From UBA2040 sp002384725 (GTDB lineage: Bacteria > Bacteroidota > Bacteroidia > Flavobacteriales_D > Crocinitomicaceae), in assembly GCA_963926475.1 (NCBI GenBank), contig CAWUXE010000004.1, positions 20,491 to 84,490 of the forward strand: a stretch of 64,000 nt of DNA. Direction: 5' to 3'. The position numbers were made by a program, and so were the translations under genes. Every line of letters begins with the position of its first letter. Position 1 is the stretch's first letter. Positions 1-8,651 of the stretch are shown piece by piece. The notes beneath the pieces were generated by a model. The model ran no database searches, was not told where the DNA came from, and saw only the letters and a program-made list of their open reading frames with translations.

Positions 1-1257
1 AGACTCAATCTGTTGTAAAGTATCCAATACAACACCCACCATAATTAATAGTGAAGTTCCACCGAAGAACATAGCAAATGCGTCATTCACTCCAGCCAAT
101 TTTGCAATAGCTGGAAGAATAGCGATAATCGCTAAGAACAACGATCCTGGGAAAGTAATTCTGGAAACCAATGTGTCAATATAATCTGCTGTTTCTTCAC
201 CTGGACGAACACCTGCAATAAATCCCCCTGACTTTTTCAAGTCGTCAGCAATTTTACGCGGGTTAATCATAATCGCAGTATAAAAATACGTGAAGACGAT
301 AATTAGGATAGCCAAAAGCAAATTGTAAGAGAAACCATAAACGTCTCCCAAAGTTCTTTGAATCCAACTTCCTCCTCCATCATTGCTTGCAAACATCATA
401 ACCGGTATGGTCATAATCGCTTGTGCAAAGATGATAGGCATTACCCCACTCGCATTTACCTTAATCGGCAAGTAGTTTCTTGCACCTGCTTCATCAACAG
501 CGCGAGATCCTACAACCTTTTTGGCTGTATTGAGTGGCACTTTCCGCACACCTTGCACAATCAGTACTGTTGCCAATACGACTACGAAGAATGCTACGAT
601 TTCTAAAAGGATTTTAATCAAGTTACCATCTGCCCAAGCAATTCCAACTTCTCCCGTAAATGCACCTGGCAAACGAGATAAGATACCAACAGTGATCAAT
701 AGAGAGATACCATTACCAACTCCGTTGTCCGTAATTCTTTCTCCTAACCATACTGCGAACATTGCTCCAGCAACCAAAACGATAATCGTTTGAGCCCACC
801 AGAATGTTCCAGCATCAACGGGCAAAGCGCCTTTACTTGACACATACAAAGACAAATAACCCGGTGCTTGAGCAGCACAGATAATGATTGTCAAAATACG
901 CGTGTAGTTGTTGATTTGCTTTCTTCCTGATTCACCTTCATTTTGCATTTTCTGAACCGCAGGAACCGCCATGCCTAATAACTGCATGATAATCGATGCA
1001 GAAATATAAGGCATAATACCAAGTGCCATAATAGATGCATTCGTGAATCCACCACCAGAGAACAATGAAAGCAAAGTTTCAAGGGCATTTTGCCCACCTG
1101 CTTTTTGTGCTGCTTCTAGGGCGTTGTAATTTACACCTGGCAAGATAATAAATGAACCAATTCGGTAAACAAGTATTAAAGCTAACGTATAGATTATTCT
1201 CTTACGAAGCTCTTCAACTTTCCAAATGTTCTGTATATTCTGTATAAAACGTTTCAT
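1..1257 (-). CDS. secY: Protein translocase subunit SecY (3' end cut by window)
   Basis: Central channel subunit of the SecYEG translocon in the inner membrane, which passes unfolded exported proteins and inserts membrane proteins. I translated 419 codons from the ATG at 1257 (MKRFIQNIQNIWKVEELRKR) without a stop, so the last part of the protein lies outside the window. The conserved SecY start, the plug-region glycines (LFSGGGFTNASIMALGIMPYISA split around residues 65-85) and repeated hydrophobic helices are visible. It is the last visible gene of the ribosomal operon, 27 bases after rplO, which is the usual spc-operon position. Very sure of the identity. Confidence 0.97.
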   Translation of the reverse strand, partial: MKRFIQNIQNIWKVEELRKRIIYTLALILVYRIGSFIILPGVNYNALEAAQKAGGQNALETLLSLFSGGGFTNASIMALGIMPYISASIIMQLLGMAVPAVQKMQNEGESGRKQINNYTRILTIIICAAQAPGYLSLYVSSKGALPVDAGTFWWAQTIIVLVAGAMFAVWLGERITDNGVGNGISLLITVGILSRLPGAFTGEVGIAWADGNLIKILLEIVAFFVVVLATVLIVQGVRKVPLNTAKKVVGSRAVDEAGARNYLPIKVNASGVMPIIFAQAIMTIPVMMFASNDGGGSWIQRTLGDVYGFSYNLLLAILIIVFTYFYTAIMINPRKIADDLKKSGGFIAGVRPGEETADYIDTLVSRITFPGSLFLAIIAILPAIAKLAGVNDAFAMFFGGTSLLIMVGVVLDTLQQIES

Positions 1258-1284
1258 TCGCTAAAAAAATGTTTGCAAAGGTAA

Positions 1285-1731
1285 TTAGATTTCTGAACAA
1301 TTCCCACCAGCTGACTCAATTGACGATTTCGCCGTTTGAGAAAACTTGTGAGCTGTTACGCTAATCTTTACTTTTAGTTCACCTCTACCTAAGACTTTCA
1401 CTAGATCGTTGTTACCGATAAGTCCATTTTCTTTCAATATCTCTGGTGTAATTTCTAAAACGTTTTTACGGTCAATCAATGATTGGATGATATCCAAATT
1501 GATTGCTTTGTATTCAACGCGGTTGATATTTTTGAAACCAAATTTAGGTACACGTCGTTGCAAAGGCATTTGTCCACCTTCGAAACCAACTTTTCTACTG
1601 TAACCTGATCTTGATTTTTGTCCCTTATGCCCTCGCGTTGAAGTTCCACCATGTCCAGATCCCTGTCCACGTGCAATTCTCTTCGTACTTTTTGTCGAGC
1701 CTTTTGCGGGAGTTAAATTATGTAAATTCAT
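1285..1731 (-). CDS. rplO: 50S ribosomal protein L15
   Basis: Large-subunit protein L15 (uL15), a late-assembly protein that contacts 23S rRNA. The 148-residue length is normal for the family. The glycine/arginine-rich N-terminal tail (KGSTKSTKRIARGQGSGHGG, then a KGQKSRSG stretch) is the typical rRNA-threading extension, and the globular C-terminal half begins near residue 70. The gene lies 21 bases after rpmD and 27 bases before secY and is cotranscribed in the long minus-strand operon. Nothing odd seen. Confidence 0.97.
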   Translation of the reverse strand: MNLHNLTPAKGSTKSTKRIARGQGSGHGGTSTRGHKGQKSRSGYSRKVGFEGGQMPLQRRVPKFGFKNINRVEYKAINLDIIQSLIDRKNVLEITPEILKENGLIGNNDLVKVLGRGELKVKISVTAHKFSQTAKSSIESAGGNCSEI

Positions 1732-1752
1732 GATTTATCTAATTTCTTATTT

Positions 1753-1929
1753 CTACTTAACAACTTCTAAAAGATGTTGTACTTTCTTGATCATTCCAAG
1801 GATTTGTGGATTAGACTCTTTTTCAACAGTCTGATTTAACTTACTAAATCCTAACGCTTTAATCGTAGCCTTTTGGTCAGCTGGGCGATTGATAGCGCTT
1901 CTTACTTGCTTAATTTTAATTGTAGCCAT
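1753..1929 (-). CDS. rpmD: 50S ribosomal protein L30
   Basis: Small large-subunit protein L30 (uL30), 58 residues, translated by hand from the ATG at 1929 (MATIKIKQVRSAINRPADQK) to a TAG at 1753-1755. The motif of a short first strand, then IKQVRS and a leucine/glycine turn (KALGFSKLNQTVEKE), is diagnostic for L30, as is its position between rpsE (15-base gap) and rplO (21-base gap) in the spc-type order. It is short enough to be missed by a length cutoff. The identity is clear from sequence and synteny. Confidence 0.95.
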   Translation of the reverse strand: MATIKIKQVRSAINRPADQKATIKALGFSKLNQTVEKESNPQILGMIKKVQHLLEVVK

Positions 1930-1944
1930 TTTGCGTCTATCTTT

Positions 1945-2466
1945 TTAACCGTTAAATACTTTCTCCAATGAAACACCTCTTTGTTTCGCTACTGCTACTG
2001 CGTCTCTCATATTTGCCAAAGCTTCCATAGTCGCCTTCACCACGTTGTGTGGATTTGAAGAACCTTGTGACTTTGCCAATACATTGTGAACACCAACGCT
2101 CTCCAATACAGCACGCATCGCACCACCGGCTATAACACCTGTACCTTCAGAAGCTGGCTTAAGTAGAATTTCAGCACCTCCATACTTTGCTTTCTGCATG
2201 TGTGGAACCGTACCTCTTAAAATTGGAACACGAATCAAATTCTTTTTCGCATCATCAATTCCTTTGGTGATTGCTTCAGTAACTTCTTTCGCTTTACCTA
2301 ATCCGTGACCAACGATTCCATTCTCATCACCCACTACAACGATTGCAGAGAATGAAAAAGTACGTCCACCTTTGGTTACTTTCGTAACACGATTGATAGC
2401 TACTAATTTGTCTTTAAGCTCGATCTCAGAAGCTTTTACTCGATTTACTATTTTCTGTGATGCCAT
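1945..2466 (-). CDS. rpsE: 30S ribosomal protein S5
   Basis: Small-subunit protein S5 (uS5), involved in decoding accuracy and mRNA entry. It has 173 residues, a normal length. The N-terminal double-stranded-RNA-binding-like domain is visible around residues 15-80 (VTKGGRTFSFSAIVVVGDENG then GIVGHGLGKAKEV), followed by the C-terminal domain with GTGVIAGGAMRAVLE near residue 110. Only 3 bases separate it from the upstream rplR stop. Standard operon member. Confidence 0.97.
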   Translation of the reverse strand: MASQKIVNRVKASEIELKDKLVAINRVTKVTKGGRTFSFSAIVVVGDENGIVGHGLGKAKEVTEAITKGIDDAKKNLIRVPILRGTVPHMQKAKYGGAEILLKPASEGTGVIAGGAMRAVLESVGVHNVLAKSQGSSNPHNVVKATMEALANMRDAVAVAKQRGVSLEKVFNG

Positions 2467-2469
2467 GTC

Positions 2470-2823
2470 TTAAAATTTTAAACCACCTTCTCTTGCCGAG
2501 TTAGCCAATGTTTTTACTCTACCGTGGTAAAGGTATCCGTTGCGATCAAACACAACACCTTCAATTCCAGCTTTCAATGCTTTTTCGGCTAATTCTTTAC
2601 CAACTACAGTTGCTTGCTCGATTTTGTTTCCTTTTTCGGCTGCTTTATTCTTGTAGCTTGATGCTGATGCCAGGGTAATCCCTTTTGAATCGTCTATAAT
2701 CTGTGCGTAGATTTGTTTGTTACTACGGTACACAGACAAACGAGGCAACTTAGAAGTTCCAGTAATTTTCTTACGGATTCTTCTTTTAATTTTTGCTCTT
2801 CTTGTTAATTTGCTAAATGCCAT
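2470..2823 (-). CDS. rplR: 50S ribosomal protein L18
   Basis: Large-subunit protein L18 (uL18), which binds 5S rRNA with L5. The 117-residue product has the basic N-terminus (KLTRRAKIKRRIRKK), the RLSVYRSNKQIYAQIIDD strand region and the C-terminal GIEGVVFDRNGYLYHGRVKT motif of the family. It follows rplF by 18 bases and precedes rpsE by 3 bases. No anomaly. Confidence 0.97.
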   Translation of the reverse strand: MAFSKLTRRAKIKRRIRKKITGTSKLPRLSVYRSNKQIYAQIIDDSKGITLASASSYKNKAAEKGNKIEQATVVGKELAEKALKAGIEGVVFDRNGYLYHGRVKTLANSAREGGLKF

Positions 2824-2841
2824 AACTAATGAAATTTAATA

Positions 2842-3393
2842 TTATTTACCCGCAGCCTTACCTGCTTTTCTTCTTACCTCTTCACCTAGATATCTTACAC
2901 CTTTACCTTTGTATGGCTCTGGTTTACGAAGGGAACGAATCTTAGCGGCTACTTGACCCAAAAGTTGTTTATCGTGAGATTCCAACGTTACGATTGGAGC
3001 CTTACCTTTTTGAGTATCTGCAGATACCTTAATTTCACTAGGGATTTGAATAACTATTGGGTGAGAGAATCCGAGAGCCAAATCTAAAATTTGACCTTGC
3101 GTTGTAGCGCGGAATCCTACTCCAATAACTTCCAATTCCTTCTTGTACCCTTCCGATACACCGATGATCATATTGTTGATTAAAGAACGATATAAACCGT
3201 GCTTAGATCTATGACCAGGAGCGTCTGATTCGCGGTTGAAAGATATAGTTCCGTCAGCGATTTCAATTGTCACACAAGAATCAATTTCTTGGGTCAATTC
3301 GCCTTTAGGTCCTTTAACGGTAACTGTCGTTCCGTCTACCTTTACTTCTACACCACTCGGGATGCTTACTGGGGATTTACCTATCCTTGACAT
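2842..3393 (-). CDS. rplF: 50S ribosomal protein L6
   Basis: Large-subunit protein L6 (uL6), near the factor-binding site and sarcin-ricin loop. It has 183 residues and two homologous halves: MSRIGKSPVSIPSGVEVKVD at the start and the conserved C-terminal KPEPYKGKGVRYLGEEVRRK near residues 155-175. It lies 21 bases after rpsH and 18 bases before rplR. Typical length and sequence. Confidence 0.97.
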   Translation of the reverse strand: MSRIGKSPVSIPSGVEVKVDGTTVTVKGPKGELTQEIDSCVTIEIADGTISFNRESDAPGHRSKHGLYRSLINNMIIGVSEGYKKELEVIGVGFRATTQGQILDLALGFSHPIVIQIPSEIKVSADTQKGKAPIVTLESHDKQLLGQVAAKIRSLRKPEPYKGKGVRYLGEEVRRKAGKAAGK

Positions 3394-3414
3394 TTTACTT
3401 CTAGTTAATAAAGA

Positions 3415-3813
3415 TTAATATACATAGCAAAGGACTTCTCCTCCTATGTTTTCTTTTTTTGCTTCTTTGTTGGTGATTACACCTTTTGAAGTAGAAACGA
3501 TAGCGATACCCAATCCGTTCAATACACGAGGCATTTCAGTTGAGCTACTATACTTTCTCAATCCTGGACGAGATGCTCTTTGCAATTTTGTGATTGCTGG
3601 AACTTTCGTTGATGGATTGTACTTCAAAGCGATTTTAATCATACCTTGTTTGTTATCGTCCTCGAACTTATAGTTCAAGATATATCCTTGGTCAAACAAA
3701 ATCTGTGTCATTGCACGTTTTGTATTAGAACCAGGAATTTCTACAACTTTCAAACCGGCCAAACTTGCGTTACGGACACGGGTAAGAAAATCTGCGATAG
3801 GATCTGTTGTCAT
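3415..3813 (-). CDS. rpsH: 30S ribosomal protein S8
   Basis: Small-subunit protein S8 (uS8), a primary 16S rRNA binder. In enterobacteria it also represses the spc operon; whether it does so here cannot be told. The 132-residue product starts MTTDPIADFLTRVRNA and ends with the conserved KGVITNKEAKKENIGGEVLC segment. It lies 25 bases after rpsN and 21 bases before rplF. Confidence 0.97.
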   Translation of the reverse strand: MTTDPIADFLTRVRNASLAGLKVVEIPGSNTKRAMTQILFDQGYILNYKFEDDNKQGMIKIALKYNPSTKVPAITKLQRASRPGLRKYSSSTEMPRVLNGLGIAIVSTSKGVITNKEAKKENIGGEVLCYVY

Positions 3814-3838
3814 AATATTTCCTAATTAAAAACTTAAA

Positions 3839-4153
3839 TTACCAACTCGCTTTTTTGACACCTGGGATTTTCCCGTCTAGTGCCATTTCACGAAATGTTA
3901 CTCTTGAAATTCCGAATTGACGCATGTATCCACGCGGACGACCAGTCAAACCACAACGATTGTGCACACGCACTTTCGATCCGTTTGCCGGCATCTTTTG
4001 AATAGCCATCATTGCTTCCCATTTAGCTTGAACAGCTTCATCAGAAGTATCGCTAGATTTCAAAATTTTGGTTAACGCGGCGCGCTTTACAGCATCACGA
4101 GCTACCATTCTTTCTCTTTTGCGCTCACGCGCTTTCATTGATTCTTTTGCCAT
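3839..4153 (-). CDS. rpsN: 30S ribosomal protein S14 (zinc-free long form)
   Basis: Small-subunit protein S14 (uS14) in the 30S head. It has 104 residues with the conserved C-terminal HNRCGLTGRPRGYMRQFGIS block. Only a single cysteine sits in this block and there is no CxxC pair, so this is the zinc-independent form of S14. The central linker (residues about 30-52) is longer than in the shortest Bacteroidota versions I remember (about 89 residues) but close to the roughly 101-residue enterobacterial length. It is followed by rpsH after 25 bases. Confidence 0.96.
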   Translation of the reverse strand: MAKESMKARERKRERMVARDAVKRAALTKILKSSDTSDEAVQAKWEAMMAIQKMPANGSKVRVHNRCGLTGRPRGYMRQFGISRVTFREMALDGKIPGVKKASW

Positions 4154-4159
4154 TTCTTC

Positions 4160-4711
4160 TTATTTTTTAATGAAAGGGAATCCAAATGCGTCCAACAAAG
4201 CGTTACCTTCTTCATCTGTTTCGGCAGTCGTCACAAATGTGATGTCCATACCTAAAATGCGATTCGTTTTGTCGATATCAATTTCTGGGAAGATAATGTG
4301 TTCCTTAACCCCAAGGTTAAAGTTACCACGCCCATCAAAACCTTTTGCGTTAATACCTCTAAAGTCACGAGTACGTGGAAGTGCGACAGCGATCAAACGA
4401 TCTAAGAAGTCATACATTTTATCACCACGAAGTGTAACTTTCGTTCCAATCGGCATTCCTTTTCTCAACTTGAAGTTCGAGATGTCTTTCTTAGAAAGTG
4501 TAATAATCGCTTTTTGACCAGCGATTCTTGACAATTCCTCAGCAGCGTTATCGATCAACTTTTTGTCAGCAACTGCCTCACCCATACCTTGGCTAAGAAC
4601 TATTTTTGACATCTTAGGCACACGCATTACCGTTTTGTACCCAAACTTTTTTGTCAATGCTGGAATAATCTCAGCACTGTACATTTCCTTTAATCTTGGT
4701 TTTGTACTCAT
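4160..4711 (-). CDS. rplE: 50S ribosomal protein L5
   Basis: Large-subunit protein L5 (uL5), which binds 5S rRNA and contacts the P-site tRNA elbow. The 183-residue protein carries IVLSQGMGEAV near residue 36 and the KVTLRGDKMYDFLDRLI block near residue 90. Its ATG shares one base with the rplX stop codon (TAATG), so translation is probably coupled. A gap of 6 bases separates it from rpsN. Confidence 0.97.
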   Translation of the reverse strand: MSTKPRLKEMYSAEIIPALTKKFGYKTVMRVPKMSKIVLSQGMGEAVADKKLIDNAAEELSRIAGQKAIITLSKKDISNFKLRKGMPIGTKVTLRGDKMYDFLDRLIAVALPRTRDFRGINAKGFDGRGNFNLGVKEHIIFPEIDIDKTNRILGMDITFVTTAETDEEGNALLDAFGFPFIKK

Positions 4712-5028
4712 TACTTGATCTCCTCTCCTGATTTTTTAGAAAAACGAACCAATTTGCCGTCTTTATTTAATTTACGTCCAATGCGAGATGCTTCTCCTTT
4801 AGATACGATCATCAAATTCGAAACATGAATTCCTGCTTCTCTTTCAACGATGCCACCTTGTGGATCTTCAGCACTTGGTTTACTGTGTTTTTTGATCATT
4901 TGCAGACCTTCAACAGTAGCACGCATTTTTTTTCTGTCTACTGAAAGAACCTTTCCTTCTTTCCCTAGTTCCTGACCTGCAATAACTTTCACAGCGTCAC
5001 CTACTTTAATGTGTAATTTCTTTTGCAT
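4711..5028 (-). CDS. rplX: 50S ribosomal protein L24
   Basis: Large-subunit assembly-initiator protein L24 (uL24). It has 105 residues with an N-terminal KOW-type motif (KVGDAVKVIAGQELGKEGKV, residues about 7-27). The HVSNLMIV strand follows near residue 69. It ends in a one-base TAATG overlap with rplE and begins 11 bases after rplN. Standard. Confidence 0.96.
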   Translation of the reverse strand: MQKKLHIKVGDAVKVIAGQELGKEGKVLSVDRKKMRATVEGLQMIKKHSKPSAEDPQGGIVEREAGIHVSNLMIVSKGEASRIGRKLNKDGKLVRFSKKSGEEIK

Positions 5029-5039
5029 GATTTACGATT

Positions 5040-5408
5040 TTAAAGTACTTCGGGAGCCAATGAAACAATTTTCATAAAATTGTTCTCACGTAACTCACGA
5101 GCAACTGGTCCAAAAATACGGGTACCTCTCATTTCCCCTGTTGGGTTTAGGATAACGCAAGCGTTATCATCAAATCTTATGTAAGATCCATCAGCACGTC
5201 GTACTTCTTTTTTGGTTCTTACAATAACCGCCGTGGCAACTTGTCCTTTTTTGACAGCTCCAGAGGGCATTGCGCTCTTAACAGCAACTACGATTTTATC
5301 TCCGATCGACGCATAACGACGTTTTGTGCCACCCAATACGCGGATGCACAAAACAGTTTTTGCTCCAGAGTTATCTGCTACTGCAAGTCTTGATTCTTGT
5401 TGTATCAT
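5040..5408 (-). CDS. rplN: 50S ribosomal protein L14
   Basis: Large-subunit protein L14 (uL14), which forms part of the intersubunit bridge with 16S rRNA. The 122-residue product begins MIQQESRLAVADNSGAKTVL and ends MKIVSLAPEVL, both very conserved; the GTRIFGPVARELR block is at residues about 97-109. A 9-base gap separates it from rpsQ and 11 bases from rplX. Confidence 0.97.
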   Translation of the reverse strand: MIQQESRLAVADNSGAKTVLCIRVLGGTKRRYASIGDKIVVAVKSAMPSGAVKKGQVATAVIVRTKKEVRRADGSYIRFDDNACVILNPTGEMRGTRIFGPVARELRENNFMKIVSLAPEVL

Positions 5409-5417
5409 TACTAAAAA

Positions 5418-5678
5418 TTATTTAGCTTTTTCGACAATTTCTACTAATCGCCAGTTCTTCAATTTACTCAAAGGTCTGGTTTCCATAATGCGCACGGTGT
5501 CTCCGGTATTGCACTCATTCTTTTCATCATGTGCCACGAATTTTGAAGTCTTCTTTACGAATTTTCCATATTTCGGGTGTTTTACACGTCTTTCAACTGC
5601 AACAACGATGGACTTGTCCATTTTGTCACTAGTAACTACACCGACACGATCTTTTCTTAAATTACGCTTATCTTCCAT
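5418..5678 (-). CDS. rpsQ: 30S ribosomal protein S17
   Basis: Small-subunit protein S17 (uS17), an OB-fold primary 16S rRNA binder. The 86-residue product has RKDRVGVVTSDKMDKSIVV at the N-terminus, KHPKYGKFVKKTSKFVAHDE in the middle and GDTVRIMETRPLSKLK near the end, all family signatures. It sits between rpmC (14-base gap) and rplN (9-base gap). Confidence 0.97.
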   Translation of the reverse strand: MEDKRNLRKDRVGVVTSDKMDKSIVVAVERRVKHPKYGKFVKKTSKFVAHDEKNECNTGDTVRIMETRPLSKLKNWRLVEIVEKAK

Positions 5679-5692
5679 ATCAAGCTAATTAT

Positions 5693-5899
5693 TTATGCTT
5701 CAGCCGTAGCTGATGCTTCACGTTTTGTTAATTCGGTTTTCAAACGAGCAACCGTTCTTCTAATTGAACGAATTTGAATTGGGTTTTCCATTGGAGAAAC
5801 ACCGTGTGCTAATTTCATGTTATTCAGTTTACCTGAAAAATCAGAAATTTTGCTTTCGATATCCTTAACGGAAAGTTTGTTGATTTCTTGCTGTTTCAT
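5693..5899 (-). CDS. rpmC: 50S ribosomal protein L29
   Basis: Small helical protein L29 (uL29) near the peptide exit tunnel, where nascent-chain factors dock. It has 68 residues, two helices and the signature NPIQIRSIRRTVARLKTEL at residues about 39-57. The short alanine-rich C-terminal tail (TKREASATAEA) is slightly longer than minimal family members. It follows rplP by 9 bases and precedes rpsQ by 14 bases. Confidence 0.95.
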   Translation of the reverse strand: MKQQEINKLSVKDIESKISDFSGKLNNMKLAHGVSPMENPIQIRSIRRTVARLKTELTKREASATAEA

Positions 5900-5908
5900 T
5901 TCCTTTAA

Positions 5909-6340
5909 TTATTTACCTTCTGGTTTAACATAATCGTTACGAGTAACGAATTTACACTTCACCGGCATTTTTTGAGCTGCCAAGCGAAGAGCTTCTTGCG
6001 CTACTTCATAAGCTACACCATCCGCTTCAAACAAGATGCGACCTGGTTTAACTACTGCTACCCAGTGACTAGGAGCTCCCTTTCCTTTACCCATACGTAC
6101 TTCCGCTGGTTTTGAGGTAACTGGTTTGTCAGGAAAAATACGAATCCACACTTTACCTTCACGTTTCATAAACCGGGTTACGGCGATACGAGACGCTTCG
6201 ATTTGGCGTGATGTGATCCATCCTGGCTCCAAAGTTTTTAGACCAAACGATCCGAAAGTGACAGTGCTTCCTCTATGAGCAAGACCTGTATTTCTTCCTT
6301 TTTGGGCTTTTCTAAATTTGGTTCTTTTTGGTTGTAACAT
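5909..6340 (-). CDS. rplP: 50S ribosomal protein L16
   Basis: Large-subunit protein L16 (uL16), which helps position A-site tRNA near the peptidyl-transferase centre. The 143-residue sequence starts MLQPKRTKFRKAQKGR and contains RMGKGKGAPSHWVAVVKPGR at residues about 81-100, the conserved basic loop region. It lies 24 bases after rpsC and 9 bases before rpmC. Normal length. Confidence 0.97.
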   Translation of the reverse strand: MLQPKRTKFRKAQKGRNTGLAHRGSTVTFGSFGLKTLEPGWITSRQIEASRIAVTRFMKREGKVWIRIFPDKPVTSKPAEVRMGKGKGAPSHWVAVVKPGRILFEADGVAYEVAQEALRLAAQKMPVKCKFVTRNDYVKPEGK

Positions 6341-6364
6341 CTTACTACAATTTTTACCTTGTTC

Positions 6365-7102
6365 TTACTTCTTATTACCTTTACTTCTTGGTCCACCTGG
6401 ACGACGATTTCCGCCACCACCTTGGTTGCTTCCACCTTTTCCAGATGCCATTCCTACATTAGGAGACAAGTCACGCTTACCATATACTTCACCTTTACAG
6501 ATCCACACTTTGATCCCTAAACGTCCGTATGTAGTATGCGCTTCAGCAAGGGCATAGTCGATGTCAGCTCTGAACGTATGTAACGGAGTACGTCCATCCT
6601 TGTACATCTCTGTTCGCGCCATCTCTGCACCATTCAAACGTCCGGAAATCTTAACTTTGATTCCTTCAGCTCCCATGCGCATTGTACTCGCGATAGACAT
6701 TTTGATAGCACGTCTAAATGAAATCCGTGCTTCCAACTGACGAGCGATACCATCAGCCACCAATCGAGCATCCAATTCTGGACGTTTCACCTCGAAGATG
6801 TTGATTTGAATCTCTTTTTTCGTCAATTTCTTTAATTCTTCTTTTAGTTTGTCAACCTCTTGACCTCCTTTACCGATAATCACACCCGGACGAGCCGTGT
6901 TGATTGTTACAGTAACCAACTTCAAAGTTCTTTCGATAATTACCTTCGCAATGCTCGCTCTATTCAAACGCGCTTGAAGGTATTTACGAATTTTATCATC
7001 TTCGATGATTTTGTCTTTGTAATTGTCACCGCCGTACCAGTTAGAATCCCATCCGTGGATGAACCCTAATCTATTTCCAATTGGATTTGTTTTTTGTCCC
7101 AT
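6365..7102 (-). CDS. rpsC: 30S ribosomal protein S3
   Basis: Small-subunit protein S3 (uS3) at the mRNA entry channel. It has 245 residues with MGQKTNPIGNRLGFIHGWDS at the start and a KH domain with the GVIIGKGGQEVDKL loop at residues about 73-86. A C-terminal domain has RTEMYKDGRTPLHTFRADID. The last 25 or so residues form a glycine/arginine/lysine-rich disordered tail (GSNQGGGGNRRPGGPRSKGN), common in Bacteroidota S3. It lies 10 bases after rplV. Confidence 0.97.
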   Translation of the reverse strand: MGQKTNPIGNRLGFIHGWDSNWYGGDNYKDKIIEDDKIRKYLQARLNRASIAKVIIERTLKLVTVTINTARPGVIIGKGGQEVDKLKEELKKLTKKEIQINIFEVKRPELDARLVADGIARQLEARISFRRAIKMSIASTMRMGAEGIKVKISGRLNGAEMARTEMYKDGRTPLHTFRADIDYALAEAHTTYGRLGIKVWICKGEVYGKRDLSPNVGMASGKGGSNQGGGGNRRPGGPRSKGNKK

Positions 7103-7112
7103 TTTCTATTAA

Positions 7113-7508
7113 TTATTTGGTTCCATCAACGGTGATGGTCACGTGGTTTGATCTTTTACGAATTCTGTGCGCTCGTCCTTGTGGAGCAGCTTGGATACGT
7201 TTTAACATTGTACCTCCGCCAACTTCAATTCTACTTACGATTAAATTCGCCTCTTCTATACTTTCACCTTCATTTTTTTGCTCCCAATTAGCGATCGCTG
7301 AACGCAAAAGCGTGCTTAAGCTTTTTGAGGCAAATTTTGAATTGTGTTCTAATACGTTAAGAGCTTTATTAACTTCCATTCCTCTGACAAGATCGGCAAC
7401 CAATCTCATTTTTCTTGGAGCGATAGGAGAATCATTCAACTTTGCAAATGCAACTGAACCATTTCCTTCTTTAATTTTTTCTGCTCTTAGTCTTTTTCTA
7501 GCACCCAT
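7113..7508 (-). CDS. rplV: 50S ribosomal protein L22
   Basis: Large-subunit protein L22 (uL22), whose extended hairpin lines the peptide exit tunnel. The 131-residue product contains the PIAPRKMRLVADLVRG motif at residues about 28-43 and the tunnel hairpin (GGTMLKRIQAAPQGRAHRIR) near residues 96-115. It has a slightly extended basic N-terminus (MGARKRLRAEKIKEG). Gaps are 19 bases from rpsS and 10 to rpsC. Confidence 0.97.
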   Translation of the reverse strand: MGARKRLRAEKIKEGNGSVAFAKLNDSPIAPRKMRLVADLVRGMEVNKALNVLEHNSKFASKSLSTLLRSAIANWEQKNEGESIEEANLIVSRIEVGGGTMLKRIQAAPQGRAHRIRKRSNHVTITVDGTK

Positions 7509-7527
7509 GATATTTGCTATTTAAAAT

Positions 7528-7806
7528 CTATCTTTTCTTATCTTTCTTGTTCCCACCATGTCCACGGAAGTTACGCGTTGGAGAAAATTCTCCTAACTTG
7601 TGACCTACCATGTTTTCTGTAACATATACTGGGATGAACTTATTCCCGTTGTGAACGGCGAATGTCAATCCTACGAAGTCTGGCGTAATAGTAGAAGCTC
7701 TTGACCATGTTTTGATCACTGCTTTACTACTTGTTGCTTGTGCTTCGTCCACTCTTAACATTAACTTGTAATGTACGAAAGGTGGTTTTTTTAACGAACG
7801 ACTCAT
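7528..7806 (-). CDS. rpsS: 30S ribosomal protein S19
   Basis: Small-subunit head protein S19 (uS19). It has 92 residues starting MSRSLKKPPFVHYKLMLRV, with IPVYVTENMVGHKLGEFSPT near residues 57-76 and the terminal FRGHGGNKKDKKR. All are hallmark motifs. It lies 7 bases after rplB and 19 before rplV. Confidence 0.97.
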   Translation of the reverse strand: MSRSLKKPPFVHYKLMLRVDEAQATSSKAVIKTWSRASTITPDFVGLTFAVHNGNKFIPVYVTENMVGHKLGEFSPTRNFRGHGGNKKDKKR

Positions 7807-7813
7807 ACTCTAC

Positions 7814-8638
7814 TTATTTTTTTCTTCTTTCGACGATTAACTTATCTGAATATTTCTTCTTAGCTCTCGTTTTGTATCCTTTAGCAGGAATACCGTTACG
7901 AGATCTAGGGTGACCACCTGAGTTTTTACCCTCACCACCACCCATAGGGTGATCGACTGGATTCATCACGACACCGCGCACACGTGGACGACGACCCAAC
8001 CAACGAGAGCGACCTGCTTTACCAGATACAACCAAGTTGTGTTCAGAATTCGAAACAGAACCAATAGTAGCCATGCACGTTTGCAAGATCAATCGAGTTT
8101 CGCCAGAAGGCATCTTGATTGTAGCGTAACGTCCATCGCGAGCGTTCAATTGTGCATATGTTCCTGCACCACGAGCGATTGCTCCACCTTTTCCAGGTAC
8201 CAATTCAATGTTATGAATTACTGTACCTAAAGGAATCTCACTTAATAAAAGTGTGTTTCCTACGTTAGGAGCTGCATCTTTACCAGAAACAATTACATCA
8301 CCGACTTTCAAACCTTCCGGTGCAATAATATATCGTTTCTCGCCATCTGCATAGTTCAACAAGGCAATACGTGCTGTACGGTTTGGATCATACTCGATCG
8401 TTTTTACCGTTGCAGGCACCGCGTTCTTGTCTCTTTTGAAATCAACGATCCGGTACTTTTGTTTATGACCACCTCCAATGTAACGCATGGTCATACGTCC
8501 GTCGTTGTTACGACCTCCAGACTTTTTCTTTTTCGCTACTAAGCTCTTTTCAGGAACATTAGTAGTTACCTCAGAATAGGTACTGTTAATCTTGTGTCTT
8601 TGCCCTGGAGTGATAGGCTTGAATTTTTTAAGACCCAT
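7814..8638 (-). CDS. rplB: 50S ribosomal protein L2
   Basis: Large-subunit protein L2 (uL2), needed for peptidyl-transferase-centre assembly and subunit association. The 274-residue protein carries RNNDGRMTMRYIGGGHKQKY near residue 42. It also has the C-terminal GVVMNPVDHPMGGGEGKNSG segment (about 221-240) containing the conserved histidine near the catalytic centre. It follows rplW by 13 bases. Confidence 0.98.
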   Translation of the reverse strand: MGLKKFKPITPGQRHKINSTYSEVTTNVPEKSLVAKKKKSGGRNNDGRMTMRYIGGGHKQKYRIVDFKRDKNAVPATVKTIEYDPNRTARIALLNYADGEKRYIIAPEGLKVGDVIVSGKDAAPNVGNTLLLSEIPLGTVIHNIELVPGKGGAIARGAGTYAQLNARDGRYATIKMPSGETRLILQTCMATIGSVSNSEHNLVVSGKAGRSRWLGRRPRVRGVVMNPVDHPMGGGEGKNSGGHPRSRNGIPAKGYKTRAKKKYSDKLIVERRKK

Positions 8639-8651
8639 TAGTTTAAACTAA

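Noticed and set aside
521..793. Open frame opposite secY
   Set aside because: Lies entirely inside the conserved secY coding region in antisense, with no promoter or family match.
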